Below are positions 26,183 to 35,700 of a DNA stretch of 64,000 bases, piece after piece. Numbering within the stretch: position 1 is the stretch's first letter; each line of letters starts with the position of its first letter. The notes below the pieces were generated by a model. That model was not told the DNA's origin, ran no database searches, and saw nothing but the letters and a program-made list of their open reading frames with translations. Made by a program: the position numbers and the translations under genes. The stretch is from Oscillospiraceae bacterium (GTDB lineage: Bacteria > Bacillota > Clostridia > Oscillospirales > Ruminococcaceae): the NCBI GenBank assembly GCA_017436575.1, contig JAFSCU010000001.1, forward strand, positions 20,408-84,407. Reading direction: 5' to 3'.

Positions 26183-26212
26183 ATAAATATAAACAAAAAG
26201 TCAGGTGATAAT

Positions 26213-27022
26213 ATGTATAATAAAATTCTGCTTATCGGTGATATGGTTTCTGCCTGCAAAGTGGCACTTTCTGCTATGATGCCTGTGCTGGCACACAAAA
26301 AACACAGTGTGTATACCCTGCCAACTGCAATTGTTTCCAACACTTTCGGCTATAAAAAGGTGGCACAGGTTTCCACAGGTGACTATGTAAAAAATTCCAT
26401 TGATGCCTGGAAAGAACTGGGATTTGAGTATGATGCTGTTTTTGTGGGGTATGTAACAGACAAAGACCAGGCAAAAGCAATAATTGATTACTGTAAAGAG
26501 CTGAAAGAAAAAGGTGTAAAAATCTTTCACGACCCTATTATGGGCGAAAAGTGCCATCTGTACTGGGGTATAGGTGATGAGGTTGCGGAAATCCACAAAG
26601 AACTGTTACCGCTGACAGACTACACTTTCCCAAGCTGGACAGAGGCCGCATATCTTACAGGCAGGGATTTTTCAGATGACAACTCAACAGAAGAAGAAAT
26701 TTTTGCCATTATAGACGACCTTGTAAAAATGGGGGCAAAAAATATAGCAATTTCCAGCTGTATCGCAGATGGCAAAGACTACATAGCAATATATGACCAT
26801 AGTAAAAAATCAAAACAGCTGTTGCCATACGAAAGAATACCTGTAAAAATCGGTGGCACAGGGGATGTGTTCAGTGCAATGATTATGGCAGATGTTATGG
26901 ACGGCATTGATTTTGCCGCTGCTGTGCAAGGTACTGTAACCAGCATTTACACAATGATAAGCCTTGAAAAAGACAAGGAAGAAAAACTGAGAGGTCTTGA
27001 TTTGGAAAGACTATTGGAATAA
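26213..27022 (+). CDS. PdxK/PdxY-like kinase
   Basis: 269 residues of the ribokinase/PfkB superfamily. Substrate region KVALSAMMPVL, the metal/ATP strand FHDPIMGE (about 104-111), WTEAAYLTG (about 143-151) and the catalytic anion hole GGTGDVFSA (about 222-230). PdxK/PdxY phosphorylate pyridoxal and related B6 vitamers. It differs from the second kinase at 28785 and may serve a related substrate. A terminator follows. Confidence 0.82.
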   Translation: MYNKILLIGDMVSACKVALSAMMPVLAHKKHSVYTLPTAIVSNTFGYKKVAQVSTGDYVKNSIDAWKELGFEYDAVFVGYVTDKDQAKAIIDYCKELKEKGVKIFHDPIMGEKCHLYWGIGDEVAEIHKELLPLTDYTFPSWTEAAYLTGRDFSDDNSTEEEIFAIIDDLVKMGAKNIAISSCIADGKDYIAIYDHSKKSKQLLPYERIPVKIGGTGDVFSAMIMADVMDGIDFAAAVQGTVTSIYTMISLEKDKEEKLRGLDLERLLE

Positions 27023-27027
27023 AAAAT

Positions 27028-27055
27028 ACCCCTGACTGCTACAGTCAGGGGTTTT
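27028..27055 (+). terminator. Terminator after the 26213 gene
   Basis: CCCCTGACTG, 3-nt loop, CAGTCAGGGG, TTTTG; also directed at the hydrolase gene ending at 27059. Confidence 0.9.
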
Positions 27056-27058
27056 GTA

Positions 27059-27994
27059 CTATTCAGTTACAGTTTTTATCCAGCCTGCAATATCTGCAAT
27101 TACATTTTCGCCTATATGCTGCTCTGTATTATATTCCTGCTTTGCTTTTGAAATAAGGCCATAAACAGAATTTACAAAGGCATGGTTCAGATTTTCGTAC
27201 AGTTTGAAGGTTACATTGTCTCTGTCTTTGAGTATTTCTTTGTACATAACAAAATCCACATCTGCTTTTACCTGAAAATCTTTTGCCCCCTGCATAATCA
27301 GCATTGGTTTATGATTTTCTGCCAGATATTCTGCCACTGTCGGCTGGCCCATATCTTTAAAGTAATATGCTGTAGTGCCATTGCCGATTTTTATCTTCTT
27401 GGCTTCTTCATCAGACAAATCATACATACCGTCAAATTTTTTCAGCATTTTGTTTATACTGCCGGATGCAATTTTTCTCAGAATAGGATTCATCTGGTCA
27501 AGGTTTTCAGCCAGCTGTTCTTTCATTACATCTTCCAGACGGCGTGGTGTACCTGCCATAATTATAAGTCCATGGTAATCACCACCTTCAGCATCTATAC
27601 GTGGTGCCAGTGTACCGCCCATACTGTGACCTATCACAAACACCTTACTGCTGTCAATACGGCTGTCTGACTTTAAAAGCTGTGTTGCAAGAACAGCATC
27701 GTCAATGGTTTCTTCTTTGGCAGTAATTGTCAGATTTTTATCCCTTACCATTTTCAGTCCGTGGACAAAAGACCTTTTGTCATAGCGGATTGAAGCAACC
27801 CCATGGCGTGCAAGACCCTCTGCAATATCTTTGAATGGTGTAAGTTTGCCTACTTTTTCATCCATATTACTGCTGCCAGAGCCGTGAATCAGCACAACAG
27901 CAGGCACAGGTACAGAAAGGTTATCCGGCAAAGTAAGTACACCCTTCAGAGGGTATTTTGTGCCTTCACCAATTAGTATATTTTCTGCCAACAT
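27059..27994 (-). CDS. Alpha/beta hydrolase
   Basis: 311 residues. Oxyanion loop LIHGSGSSNMDE (about 35-46), nucleophile elbow GHSMGG (Ser near 122), acid QGAKDFQV and catalytic His NLNHAF near the C terminus. No signal peptide. Substrate unknown; related proteins are annotated as dienelactone-hydrolase or prolyl-peptidase-type esterases. Starts 16 bp after the YbjQ-family gene stop. Confidence 0.85.
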   Translation of the reverse strand: MLAENILIGEGTKYPLKGVLTLPDNLSVPVPAVVLIHGSGSSNMDEKVGKLTPFKDIAEGLARHGVASIRYDKRSFVHGLKMVRDKNLTITAKEETIDDAVLATQLLKSDSRIDSSKVFVIGHSMGGTLAPRIDAEGGDYHGLIIMAGTPRRLEDVMKEQLAENLDQMNPILRKIASGSINKMLKKFDGMYDLSDEEAKKIKIGNGTTAYYFKDMGQPTVAEYLAENHKPMLIMQGAKDFQVKADVDFVMYKEILKDRDNVTFKLYENLNHAFVNSVYGLISKAKQEYNTEQHIGENVIADIAGWIKTVTE

Positions 27995-28010
27995 AAAATC
28001 GTCTCCGTTT

Positions 28011-28322
28011 TTATTTGAATTTTACAGCAGTACCGTAGGCCATTACTTCTGCGGCGCCCGCCATAACTGATGCAGAGGCATAGCGTATATTCACAATGGC
28101 ATCTGCACCCAGTGCCTGGGCTTCTTCAACCATACGTTTTGTCGCCAGTGCACGGGCTTCGTTCATCATTTCATTGTAACTTGTCAGTTCGCCACCAACC
28201 AGAGTTTTAAAACCTGCACCTATGTCTTTACCCAGGTGTTTAGTCTGGATAGTGCTGCCTTTTACAAGGCCCAGCATTTCCAGTTCTTTGCCTGCAATGT
28301 AATCAGTATTTACTAAGATCAT
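28011..28322 (-). CDS. YbjQ/UPF0145 family protein
   Basis: 103 residues with the family pattern VNTDYIAGKELEMLGLVKGSTI, DIGAGFKTLVGGELTSYNEMM, EARALATKRMVEEAQALGADAIV. YbjQ proteins form pentameric rings; a heavy-metal link has been proposed and is not proven. The ATG at 28322 has AAAGGGTG 8 nt upstream; a GTG at 28331 is an alternative. The start lies inside the upstream membrane protein gene (20-nt overlap), so translation is likely coupled. Confidence 0.88.
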   Translation of the reverse strand: MILVNTDYIAGKELEMLGLVKGSTIQTKHLGKDIGAGFKTLVGGELTSYNEMMNEARALATKRMVEEAQALGADAIVNIRYASASVMAGAAEVMAYGTAVKFK

Positions 28323-28527
28323 CGTTTTCACCCTTTCTGATTTCTTTTATTCTTTCAATAAGTACGCAAACCATTGTAATTATCATAACCACAGGAATCG
28401 CAATAAAGACAAGCCTTGCCACCAGTGGCATATCGTCTATCAGCGTGCCCATATAACCGTAAAAAACAAAGTACAGTATAAAAAGCACTGCTATAACTAT
28501 TGGTGCTATATACGGATTTTTCTTCAT
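28303..28527 (-). CDS. Small membrane protein, two helices
   Basis: 74 residues with membrane helices at about 7-26 and 38-58 and a charged C terminus (ERIKEIRKGENDD). Unrecognised family. The ATG follows AAGGAG. First gene of an operon with YbjQ and probably the hydrolase, behind a near-consensus promoter overlapped by a 22-bp palindrome. Confidence 0.75.
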   Translation of the reverse strand: MKKNPYIAPIVIAVLFILYFVFYGYMGTLIDDMPLVARLVFIAIPVVMIITMVCVLIERIKEIRKGENDDLSKY

Positions 28528-28540
28528 TGTTGTCTCCTTG

Positions 28541-28562
28541 TATTTAGATAATTATCTAAATA
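28541..28562. promoter_or_regulatory. 22-bp perfect palindrome, probable operator
   Basis: TATTTAGATAA followed by TTATCTAAATA, a perfect palindrome lying between the -10 box and the ribosome site of the small membrane protein gene. Position and symmetry suggest a dimeric repressor site; the regulator is not identified. Confidence 0.75.
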
Positions 28563-28563
28563 C

Positions 28564-28592
28564 ATTATATATTATAATAAAAGCTTTGTCAA
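28564..28592 (-). promoter_or_regulatory. Near-consensus sigma-A promoter
   Basis: On the minus strand: TTGACA, 17-nt spacer, TATAAT, a full match to both hexamers. The palindrome begins 1 bp downstream of the -10, so a bound protein would block initiation. Confidence 0.85.
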
Positions 28593-28784
28593 CAAAAACA
28601 GTCTGTTTTCACAAACAGGCTGTTTTGTTTTTATGCAGTCAAAACGGGATTATTCACGGTTTGTTAACAAGTTTTAATATGAAATATTAACATTTCGATT
28701 TATGAAATATTCTTAATTTACATAAACACAAAGATTCAAACACAAAGATTTATTACAATAAATTCAGTGAACAGAGGTGTGATT

Positions 28785-29624
28785 ATGAGCTATAAAAGGA
28801 TACTTACAGTGCAGGATATTTCCTGTGCGGGGCAATGCTCGCTGACGGTGGCATTGCCGGTTTTATCAGTATGCGGAATAGAGACAGCTGTACTGCCCTG
28901 CAGTCTGCTGTCAAACCATACAACCGGTTTTGACGATTATTCTTTCAGGGATTTATCAGAAGATATGGCAGATATACGCCGTCAGTGGAGTGCACAGAAC
29001 ATAAAATTTTCTGCTGTTTATTCGGGATATATGGGTAATAAAAACCAGTTGCAACAGCTGAAAAGTATTATGGAAAACTGCCTGGAAACCGATGCTGTAA
29101 AAATTATAGACCCGGCAATGGCTGACAACGGCAGGCTGTACCCAGGGCTTGATATTGAATTTGTAAATGAAGTAAAAAAACTGGTGGGGTCAGCAGATTA
29201 TATTTTGCCCAATATAACAGAGGCATGTATGCTGACAGGGATTAAGTACAGGGAAAAATATACAGAGGACTATATAACACAACTGCTGGACGCGGTATCC
29301 CTGCTGGGCTGCAAAAATATTGTGCTGACAGGTGTTTCCTATAACAGTGACACCACAGGTATAGCCATATATGAAGACGGCCAATACAGCTATTACTGCC
29401 ATGAAAAACTGGCAAAATCTTCCCCTGGCACCGGTGATGTGTTTGCCTCAGCTTTTACAGGCGCACTGATAAACGGGCACAGCACGAAAAAAAGTGCTGC
29501 CATTGCTGCTGATTTTGTGGTGGAATGTCTGAAAGAGACTGAAAAGCACCCCGGTCACAGCTATGGTCCGGTGTTCGAACCTGTGCTGGGAAAACTGATT
29601 GAAATGACTAAAAAAGATATATAA
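28785..29624 (+). CDS. Pyridoxamine/pyridoxal kinase
   Basis: 279 residues; the ATG at 28785 has GAGGTG upstream. PdxK-type motifs: VQDISCAGQCSLTVALPVL (near the N terminus, substrate lid), VYSGYMGN, IIDPAMADNG (about 104-113), LPNITEACMLTG (about 140-151) and SSPGTGDVFASAFTG (about 217-231). Expected reaction: ATP-dependent phosphorylation of B6 vitamers toward PLP. Operon: 12 bp to the UPF0340 gene, then an ECF S-component, which together suggest vitamin B6 salvage. Confidence 0.88.
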   Translation: MSYKRILTVQDISCAGQCSLTVALPVLSVCGIETAVLPCSLLSNHTTGFDDYSFRDLSEDMADIRRQWSAQNIKFSAVYSGYMGNKNQLQQLKSIMENCLETDAVKIIDPAMADNGRLYPGLDIEFVNEVKKLVGSADYILPNITEACMLTGIKYREKYTEDYITQLLDAVSLLGCKNIVLTGVSYNSDTTGIAIYEDGQYSYYCHEKLAKSSPGTGDVFASAFTGALINGHSTKKSAAIAADFVVECLKETEKHPGHSYGPVFEPVLGKLIEMTKKDI

Positions 29625-29636
29625 GGAGAATTGAAA

Positions 29637-30182
29637 ATGAAAAACGAACTTTATATGCAGGCACGCAATCTTATGGAAGAATTTGGTGAAAAAGCCAATC
29701 TGAAAGCCGGAGATATTATGGTGGTTGGCTGTTCAACCAGTGAAATTATAGGGTCAAAAATCGGTACAAACTCCAGCCCTGAAACTGCCGAAACTGTTTT
29801 TCAGGCAATATACAGCTACACACAGGAAAAGGGTGTGTATCTTGCTGTGCAGTGCTGTGAACATCTGAACAGGGCTATTATAGTAGAACGCAAGGCTGTG
29901 CCTTTTGCAGATGTGGTAAATGTGGTTCCACAGCCAAAAGCAGGCGGCTCTTTTGCTACACGGGCTTATGCCCATTTTGAAGACCCTGTGGCAGTAGAGG
30001 AAATCAAAGCTGATGCAGGTATAGATATCGGTCTGACACTTATTGGTATGCATCTGAAAAAGGTTGCAGTACCTGTACGCTTGGAAAACAAAATGATAGG
30101 TGAAGCGCTGGTAGTGGCTGCCCGCACACGACCAAAATTTATTGGTGGTATAAGAGCTGTTTATAATCAACAGCTGTTATAA
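29637..30182 (+). CDS. UPF0340/TIGR01440 family protein
   Basis: 181 residues with the YwlG family pattern: MVVGCSTSEIIGSKIGTNSS (about 26-45), QCCEHLNRAIIVER, VVPQPKAGGSFATRAY, and GLTLIGMHLKKVAVPVR. Function not established. AAGGAG lies 9 nt before the ATG; a TTG six bases upstream is less likely. Located between the B6 kinase and the ECF S-component. Confidence 0.85.
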   Translation: MKNELYMQARNLMEEFGEKANLKAGDIMVVGCSTSEIIGSKIGTNSSPETAETVFQAIYSYTQEKGVYLAVQCCEHLNRAIIVERKAVPFADVVNVVPQPKAGGSFATRAYAHFEDPVAVEEIKADAGIDIGLTLIGMHLKKVAVPVRLENKMIGEALVVAARTRPKFIGGIRAVYNQQLL

Positions 30183-30206
30183 ATAAATTATAATGGAGAT
30201 ATATCA

Positions 30207-30710
30207 ATGAAGGAAAAGAACTCAAGCAAAAAACTGGTGATTGCAGCTATGTTGGCCGCTCTTACCTGTGTAGCCACCATGGTTATAAAAATACCGTCAC
30301 CGCTTAACGGCTACATAAATTTAGGCGACTGCTTTGTACTGCTGGCCGGATGGACACTGCCTGTGTCTTATGGTTTTCTGTCTGCCGGCATAGGCAGTGC
30401 ATTGGCTGATGTTTTCAGCGGATATGCCGCATACGCGCCTGCTACCTTTATCATCAAAGGTCTGATGGCCGTTGCAGCCGGCTACATTTTCAGAGCAATT
30501 TCAAAACACACAAATATTCTTGTGGCACGTATTATAAGCGGTATATCAGCCGAAGCAATTATGGTGGTGGGATATCTGCTATTCGAAAGTGTTTTATATG
30601 GATTTGGCCCATCGCTTGTAAATGTTGTGCCAAACTGTATTCAGGGAATTGCCGGGTTGCTGATAGGTACTGTGCTTATAAAAGTTACAGAGAATAAAAT
30701 CAATCTGTAA
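30207..30710 (+). CDS. ECF transporter S-component, probably for a B6 vitamer
   Basis: 167 residues, about five to six membrane helices. The N terminus KKLVIAAMLAALTCVATMV carries the helix that contacts the ECF T subunit (alanine-rich), and NGYINLGDCFVLLAGW is typical of the HmpT/PdxU2-type S-components. Co-transcription with a pyridoxamine kinase supports pyridoxine-type substrate by analogy with PdxU-type transporters. The shared EcfA/A'/T module is not in the window. Last gene before a terminator. Confidence 0.85.
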   Translation: MKEKNSSKKLVIAAMLAALTCVATMVIKIPSPLNGYINLGDCFVLLAGWTLPVSYGFLSAGIGSALADVFSGYAAYAPATFIIKGLMAVAAGYIFRAISKHTNILVARIISGISAEAIMVVGYLLFESVLYGFGPSLVNVVPNCIQGIAGLLIGTVLIKVTENKINL

Positions 30711-30725
30711 TTACGGAAAGAACCA

Positions 30726-30765
30726 AAAACCACCTGTGGTGTAAAATGCCACAGATGGTTTTGTT
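30726..30765 (+). terminator. Terminator after the B6 operon
   Basis: ACCACCTGTGG/CCACAGATGGT with one mismatch, then TTTTGTTTTT. It also faces the ABC-F gene. Confidence 0.75.
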
Positions 30766-30766
30766 T

Positions 30767-32314
30767 TTATACTATTTTGGTTGTCCAGTCTTCCAGGTTC
30801 CACACATCAGTTACTATATCCTGATAAAATTCCGGTTCGTGGCTTACAAGGATAACTGTGCCTTTGAAATCTTTTATCGCATTTTTCAGGCTTTCCTTTG
30901 CTTCCACGTCAAGATGGTTTGTAGGTTCATCCAGTACCAGTAGATTCATTTCTTTCAACATAATGGCACACAGGCGTACCTTTGCATTTTCACCGCCTGA
31001 CAGTACACGGCACTGTGTTTCAATATGCTGACTGGTAAGACCACAGCGTGCCAGGGCACCGCGTACACCGGCATTGGTCATAGACGGATACATATCCCAA
31101 ATTTCATACAGGGCAGTTTTACTGCTGCCGATATGTTCCTGTTCAAAATAAGCAGGCTGTGCCAGATAGTCCAGTTCCACACTGCCGCCGAAAGCCGGAA
31201 TAATGCCCAGCATTGTTTTCAAAAGGGTTGATTTCCCAAGACCGTTTACACCTTTGATAGCGATTTTCTGTCCTCTTTCCACTTCAAAATTCACCGGTTT
31301 TGTAAGTGCCGAATCATACCCGAGAACAAGGTCTGTGCCACGGATGACAACCTTGCCCGGTGCGCGTGAATATTTAAACTCAAAACTTGGCTTTGGCTTT
31401 TCCTTTGCCAGTTCAATAACTTCCATTTTATCCAGTTTGCGCTGACGGCTGCGTGCCAGTGTGCTGGTGGCAGCCCTGGCTTTATTGCGGGCAACAAAAT
31501 CTTCCAGTTGGGCAATTTCTTTCTGCTGTTTTTCATAGGCCTGTTCCAGCTGGCGTTTTTTCAGCTCATACATAGCCACAAAGTCGTCGTATGTACCTTT
31601 GTAACGGGTAAGAACAGCATTTTCAACATGGTAAATAACATTGGTAACAGCGTTGAGAAAAGGCACATCGTGACTTACCAGCAGGAATGCATTTTCATAA
31701 TTCTGCAGAAATGTGGTCAGCCAGCGGATGTGATTTTCATCCAGATAGTTGGTAGGTTCGTCCAGAATAAGTATTGTTGGGTTTTCCAGCAACAGTTTTG
31801 TCAGCAATACCTTTGTTCGCTGACCGCCGGAAAGCTGTGAAACATCTCTGTCCAGGCCTATTTCCCCCAGTCCAAGACCATTTGCAAATTCTTCTATGCG
31901 GCTGTCAATGGTATAAAAACCGCTGTGGTCAAGAATATCCTGAATTTCGCCCACATCTTCCATCAGCTGTGCCATTTCTTCGTCAGTACAATCAGCCATT
32001 TTATTGTACATTTCCAGCATATCTTCTTCCAGTTTATACATACGGCTGAAAGCTGTGCGCAATACATCACGGATGGTCATACCTTCTTTCAATACAGCGT
32101 GCTGGTCCAGATAACCCACAGTGGCGCGTTTTGCCCAGGTTACAGTACCTTCGTCAGGTTGACGCACCCCTGTAATAATGTTGAGAAATGTTGATTTGCC
32201 TTCCCCATTGGCCCCAACAAGGCCTATATGTTCCCCTTTTTTCATTCTGAAAGAGGCGTTGTCAAGAATCTGTCTTTCGCCAAAACCATGGCTGACATTC
32301 TGTACATTCAGCAT
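30767..32314 (-). CDS. ABC-F family ATPase
   Basis: 515 residues with two nucleotide-binding domains and no membrane part. Walker A: GANGEGKST (about 34-42) and GVNGLGKST (about 353-361); signatures LSGGQR and LSGGEN; Walker B ILDEPTNYLD and VLDEPTNHLD. The inter-domain linker (about 245-310) is rich in Lys/Arg/Gln. ABC-F proteins act on ribosomes as translation factors or in antibiotic protection; the YbiT-like layout argues for the former. The extra C-terminal coiled coil of Uup is missing. Confidence 0.92.
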   Translation of the reverse strand: MLNVQNVSHGFGERQILDNASFRMKKGEHIGLVGANGEGKSTFLNIITGVRQPDEGTVTWAKRATVGYLDQHAVLKEGMTIRDVLRTAFSRMYKLEEDMLEMYNKMADCTDEEMAQLMEDVGEIQDILDHSGFYTIDSRIEEFANGLGLGEIGLDRDVSQLSGGQRTKVLLTKLLLENPTILILDEPTNYLDENHIRWLTTFLQNYENAFLLVSHDVPFLNAVTNVIYHVENAVLTRYKGTYDDFVAMYELKKRQLEQAYEKQQKEIAQLEDFVARNKARAATSTLARSRQRKLDKMEVIELAKEKPKPSFEFKYSRAPGKVVIRGTDLVLGYDSALTKPVNFEVERGQKIAIKGVNGLGKSTLLKTMLGIIPAFGGSVELDYLAQPAYFEQEHIGSSKTALYEIWDMYPSMTNAGVRGALARCGLTSQHIETQCRVLSGGENAKVRLCAIMLKEMNLLVLDEPTNHLDVEAKESLKNAIKDFKGTVILVSHEPEFYQDIVTDVWNLEDWTTKIV

Positions 32315-32389
32315 TTTTATATTAATCCTTTCGGTTGTACTCTAAAATATTATTTTATCATAAATATATTTATATTATCAAGAAAAACA

Positions 32390-32411
32390 AAACCCACCAG
32401 AAGGTGGGTTT
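32390..32411 (-). terminator. Terminator after the DUF378 gene
   Basis: AAACCCACC, loop AGAA, GGTGGGTTT. Confidence 0.8.
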
Positions 32412-32429
32412 ATATTTATGTGAGGAAAA

Positions 32430-32630
32430 TCAGACACCATTTGTGTCAGTATCTGCCATAAACATTGGCAGACACAGCACAGCGCCCACTGCTACCAGTA
32501 CATACACTGCCCTGGCCAGCAGACTGCCTGCACCAAAGAGAAATGCCACCAGGTCAAAATTCAAAAGTCCTACCAGCCCCCAGTTAAGGCCGCCGATAAT
32601 AACAAGTATAAGACCGATTTTGCTTAACAT
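32430..32630 (-). CDS. DUF378 small membrane protein
   Basis: 66 residues with two membrane helices and the family hallmark GGLNWGLVGLLNFDLVAFLFG (within 13-33), split around the Trp. Function unknown. Monocistronic, with its own terminator. Confidence 0.88.
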   Translation of the reverse strand: MLSKIGLILVIIGGLNWGLVGLLNFDLVAFLFGAGSLLARAVYVLVAVGAVLCLPMFMADTDTNGV

Positions 32631-32772
32631 ATTTTTTCATCCTTTCGCTGTTTTGGTGTTAGTATAGACTTTGCTAATGAAAATATACTTATAAGCAAAT
32701 TTTTGCCAAATTCTTTTGATATAACAGAATATGTGGTATACTGATTATATATGTAATTTTACAGAGGTAACT

Positions 32773-35700
32773 ATGCTGAAATTTGTTATAGGCACTGCCG
32801 GTACAGGCAAAAGCCGATATATTGCCCAACAAATAGTTCAACTGGCACAGCAAGGAGAAAAATGCCTGTTGCTGATTCCTGAACAGTTTTCAAAAACCGC
32901 AGAAACAATGATATTTTCTGCACTGGATGACACACAGTCCAACAGCGTGGAAGTATTCAGTTTTACAGGACTGTTGCGAGATGTGAACACAAACCACACC
33001 AGACTGCTGACAACACCGCTGACCGATGCAGGCAAGGCGGTGCTGGCTCGCCGTGCTGTGGAAAATGTGAAAAAACAGCTGAATCTGTATTCCAGACAAA
33101 GCGGCAACTTTGGGTTCAGTTTTAACCTGGCAGCTACCTTTGACGATTTGAAGCGCAGTGGCATATCAGGGGAAATTTTTTACAGTCTGGCACAGACTGC
33201 CCCGGCAAAAAGCGGCAAGTTGAAAGAACTGGCACTGATTTATGCCGAATACTGCGGTCTGATGGACGAAAAGTTCAGCGACAGTGAAGACCTGCTGATA
33301 AAACTGGCAGAAATACTGCCTCACAGTTATACTCACGACACAAATATTTTTATAGACAGTTTTGAAAGTTTCAGCTTTGGTCAGATGCAGATTATCGGCA
33401 GGATGATGGCCCAGGCAAAACAGGTGTGCGTGGCACTGACCTGTGACAGCCTGTTTGACACCACCAACGGCACAGGAAATTTTTCCTTTGTGCAGAACAC
33501 TGCCGCACAGCTGATAAGAATGGCAAAAAAGATGGACATTGCCATAGAAAAGCCTTTGGTAATGCTGGAAAACCATCGTTTTAAAAACAGTGACCTTATG
33601 GCAGTAGACCGGTTTTTACAGGACTGTGATGTGGAAAAAACTGAAAACAGACATGTATTTGTAACAGAATTTGAAAACCAGTACAGCGAAGTAGCTTTTG
33701 CGGCCGCCCAGATAAACCGTCTGGTACAGCAGGGATATGTGTACAATGACATTGCCCTGGTGTGTCCACAGCTGGATAAATACGAAAACCAGCTACAGGA
33801 AACTTTCCGGCTGGCCCAGATACCTTATTTTATAGATACAAACAGAATTATATCTTCATGTGCCCCTGTGGTACTGTTCAGAACTATTCTGGAAATAATG
33901 TCCAGAGGACTTGACAGCGAGACAATTATACCGCTGTTAAAAACAGGACTGACAAATTTTGATGATGACGCTATAGCAAACCTGGAAAACTACTTGTTTG
34001 TATGGCAGGATTATGATTTTGATTTCAGCACACCTTTCACACTTTCGCCCGGTGGTTTGAAGCCAGAAATAGAAGAAAGCGAAAAGCAGACGGTGGAAGA
34101 TATGGATTTTATCCGCCGCAGTCTGTGGGATATATTCAGCTCCGTGTGGGATATAAAGGAAGCCACTGCAGGTGACCTGCTGAAAAAATGCTATACCATA
34201 GCCATTGAAATGGGCTGTGATGAAAAGCTGATGAGTGTGATAAGCAGCCTGAAAACCGAAGAAGACAAACAGTTGCTGAATCGCCAGTGGGACACAGCAA
34301 TAGAATGTCTGGACCAGTTGTATGAAATAACAGGCTATGACATTATAAAAGCCGGTGATATACAGACACTGTTTTCACTGATTGTGGAAGGTGCCGAAAT
34401 AGGCTTTGCACCACAGACTCAGGACTGTGTAATTATCACCGACCCTAAACGAATGAAACTGGACAGCGTGAAAGCGGTGTTCATATTAGGTGCTGCCCAG
34501 GATATTTTCCCTGCAATAGTCAGTGAAAACGGGCTGATTTCCACTTTTGACAGAGAATATCTGAAAGAAAACAACTATCCGCTGAAAAACAATTTTGAAA
34601 ATCTGTTCAGCTTTGAAAATCTGTATTACTACAAAGCACTGACCAGTGCACAGGAATATCTGTTTATATCCTGTCCTAAAAAGAATATTGACACCAGACA
34701 GATACTCAGTGCACAGGTTGACTTGCTGAAAAACAGTCTGGGGCTGGAAAGCCGGTGGCTGCCGCTGGAAGATTATGCTGTAACAAAGGAATTTTTTGCA
34801 GATTATATCAGCCGGCAGGCAAATAATCTGACCAGGGACGGCTATGTGGATTTGCTGAAAAATATAGGTATTTCTGCTGCTTTCACAGGCAAAAAGGAAT
34901 TTGAAATAAAAGACCTGTCACTGCTGGAAAGCCTGTTGGGAGACAGCATTACAGTGTCACCAACTCATGTGCAGAATTATTACCTGTGTGCATTTATGTA
35001 TTTTATACAGCGAATTTTGAAGGTAAAGCCACTGGAAAAGGCCGAGTTTTCTTCCAGAATTGCAGGTGACTATCTTCACTTTATCGCACAGAATGTAATG
35101 GAAAAATACGGCGAAGATTATGGAAACACACCGTGGGAAGAGATAGAAAAAGACATTGCAGGTGCAGTGGATAAATTTATCAAGGAAAACTATCCGGTAG
35201 CTGTATATGATGATGTAAAGTTTACCGCCCAGTATGAAAACATGACAGAAAATGCAGCACAGCTGCTGAAATATATCCATACAGAACAACAGGAAAGCCT
35301 GTTTCACCCTATAGCTTTTGAAGAAAAGATAGGTATGGGTGGCAGAGTACCGCCACTGCGTGTGAAATCCGACAATGGCAAAAGCGTGAATGTTATTGGT
35401 GTGCGGGACAGAATAGATATCTACCGCGGCAATGAAAAGGACTATCTGCGAATTATCGACTATAAAACAGGCAACCAGAAATTTGACCTGGATGAAATTT
35501 ACAACGGACTGTCCAGCCAGCTGCTTTTATATATGAACGCTTTGTTACAGGCTGGTTTTGGCAAAAAGGATAAAGAGCTGGAAGCTGGTGCTGTTGTGTA
35601 TCAGCCATCAGATGCCAAGTTTAAATTTGACAAAGATGACGAAAAACTGTATACCGCTGTGGGTATGGCACTGTCCAACCCGGAAATCAGTGCAGCCTTT

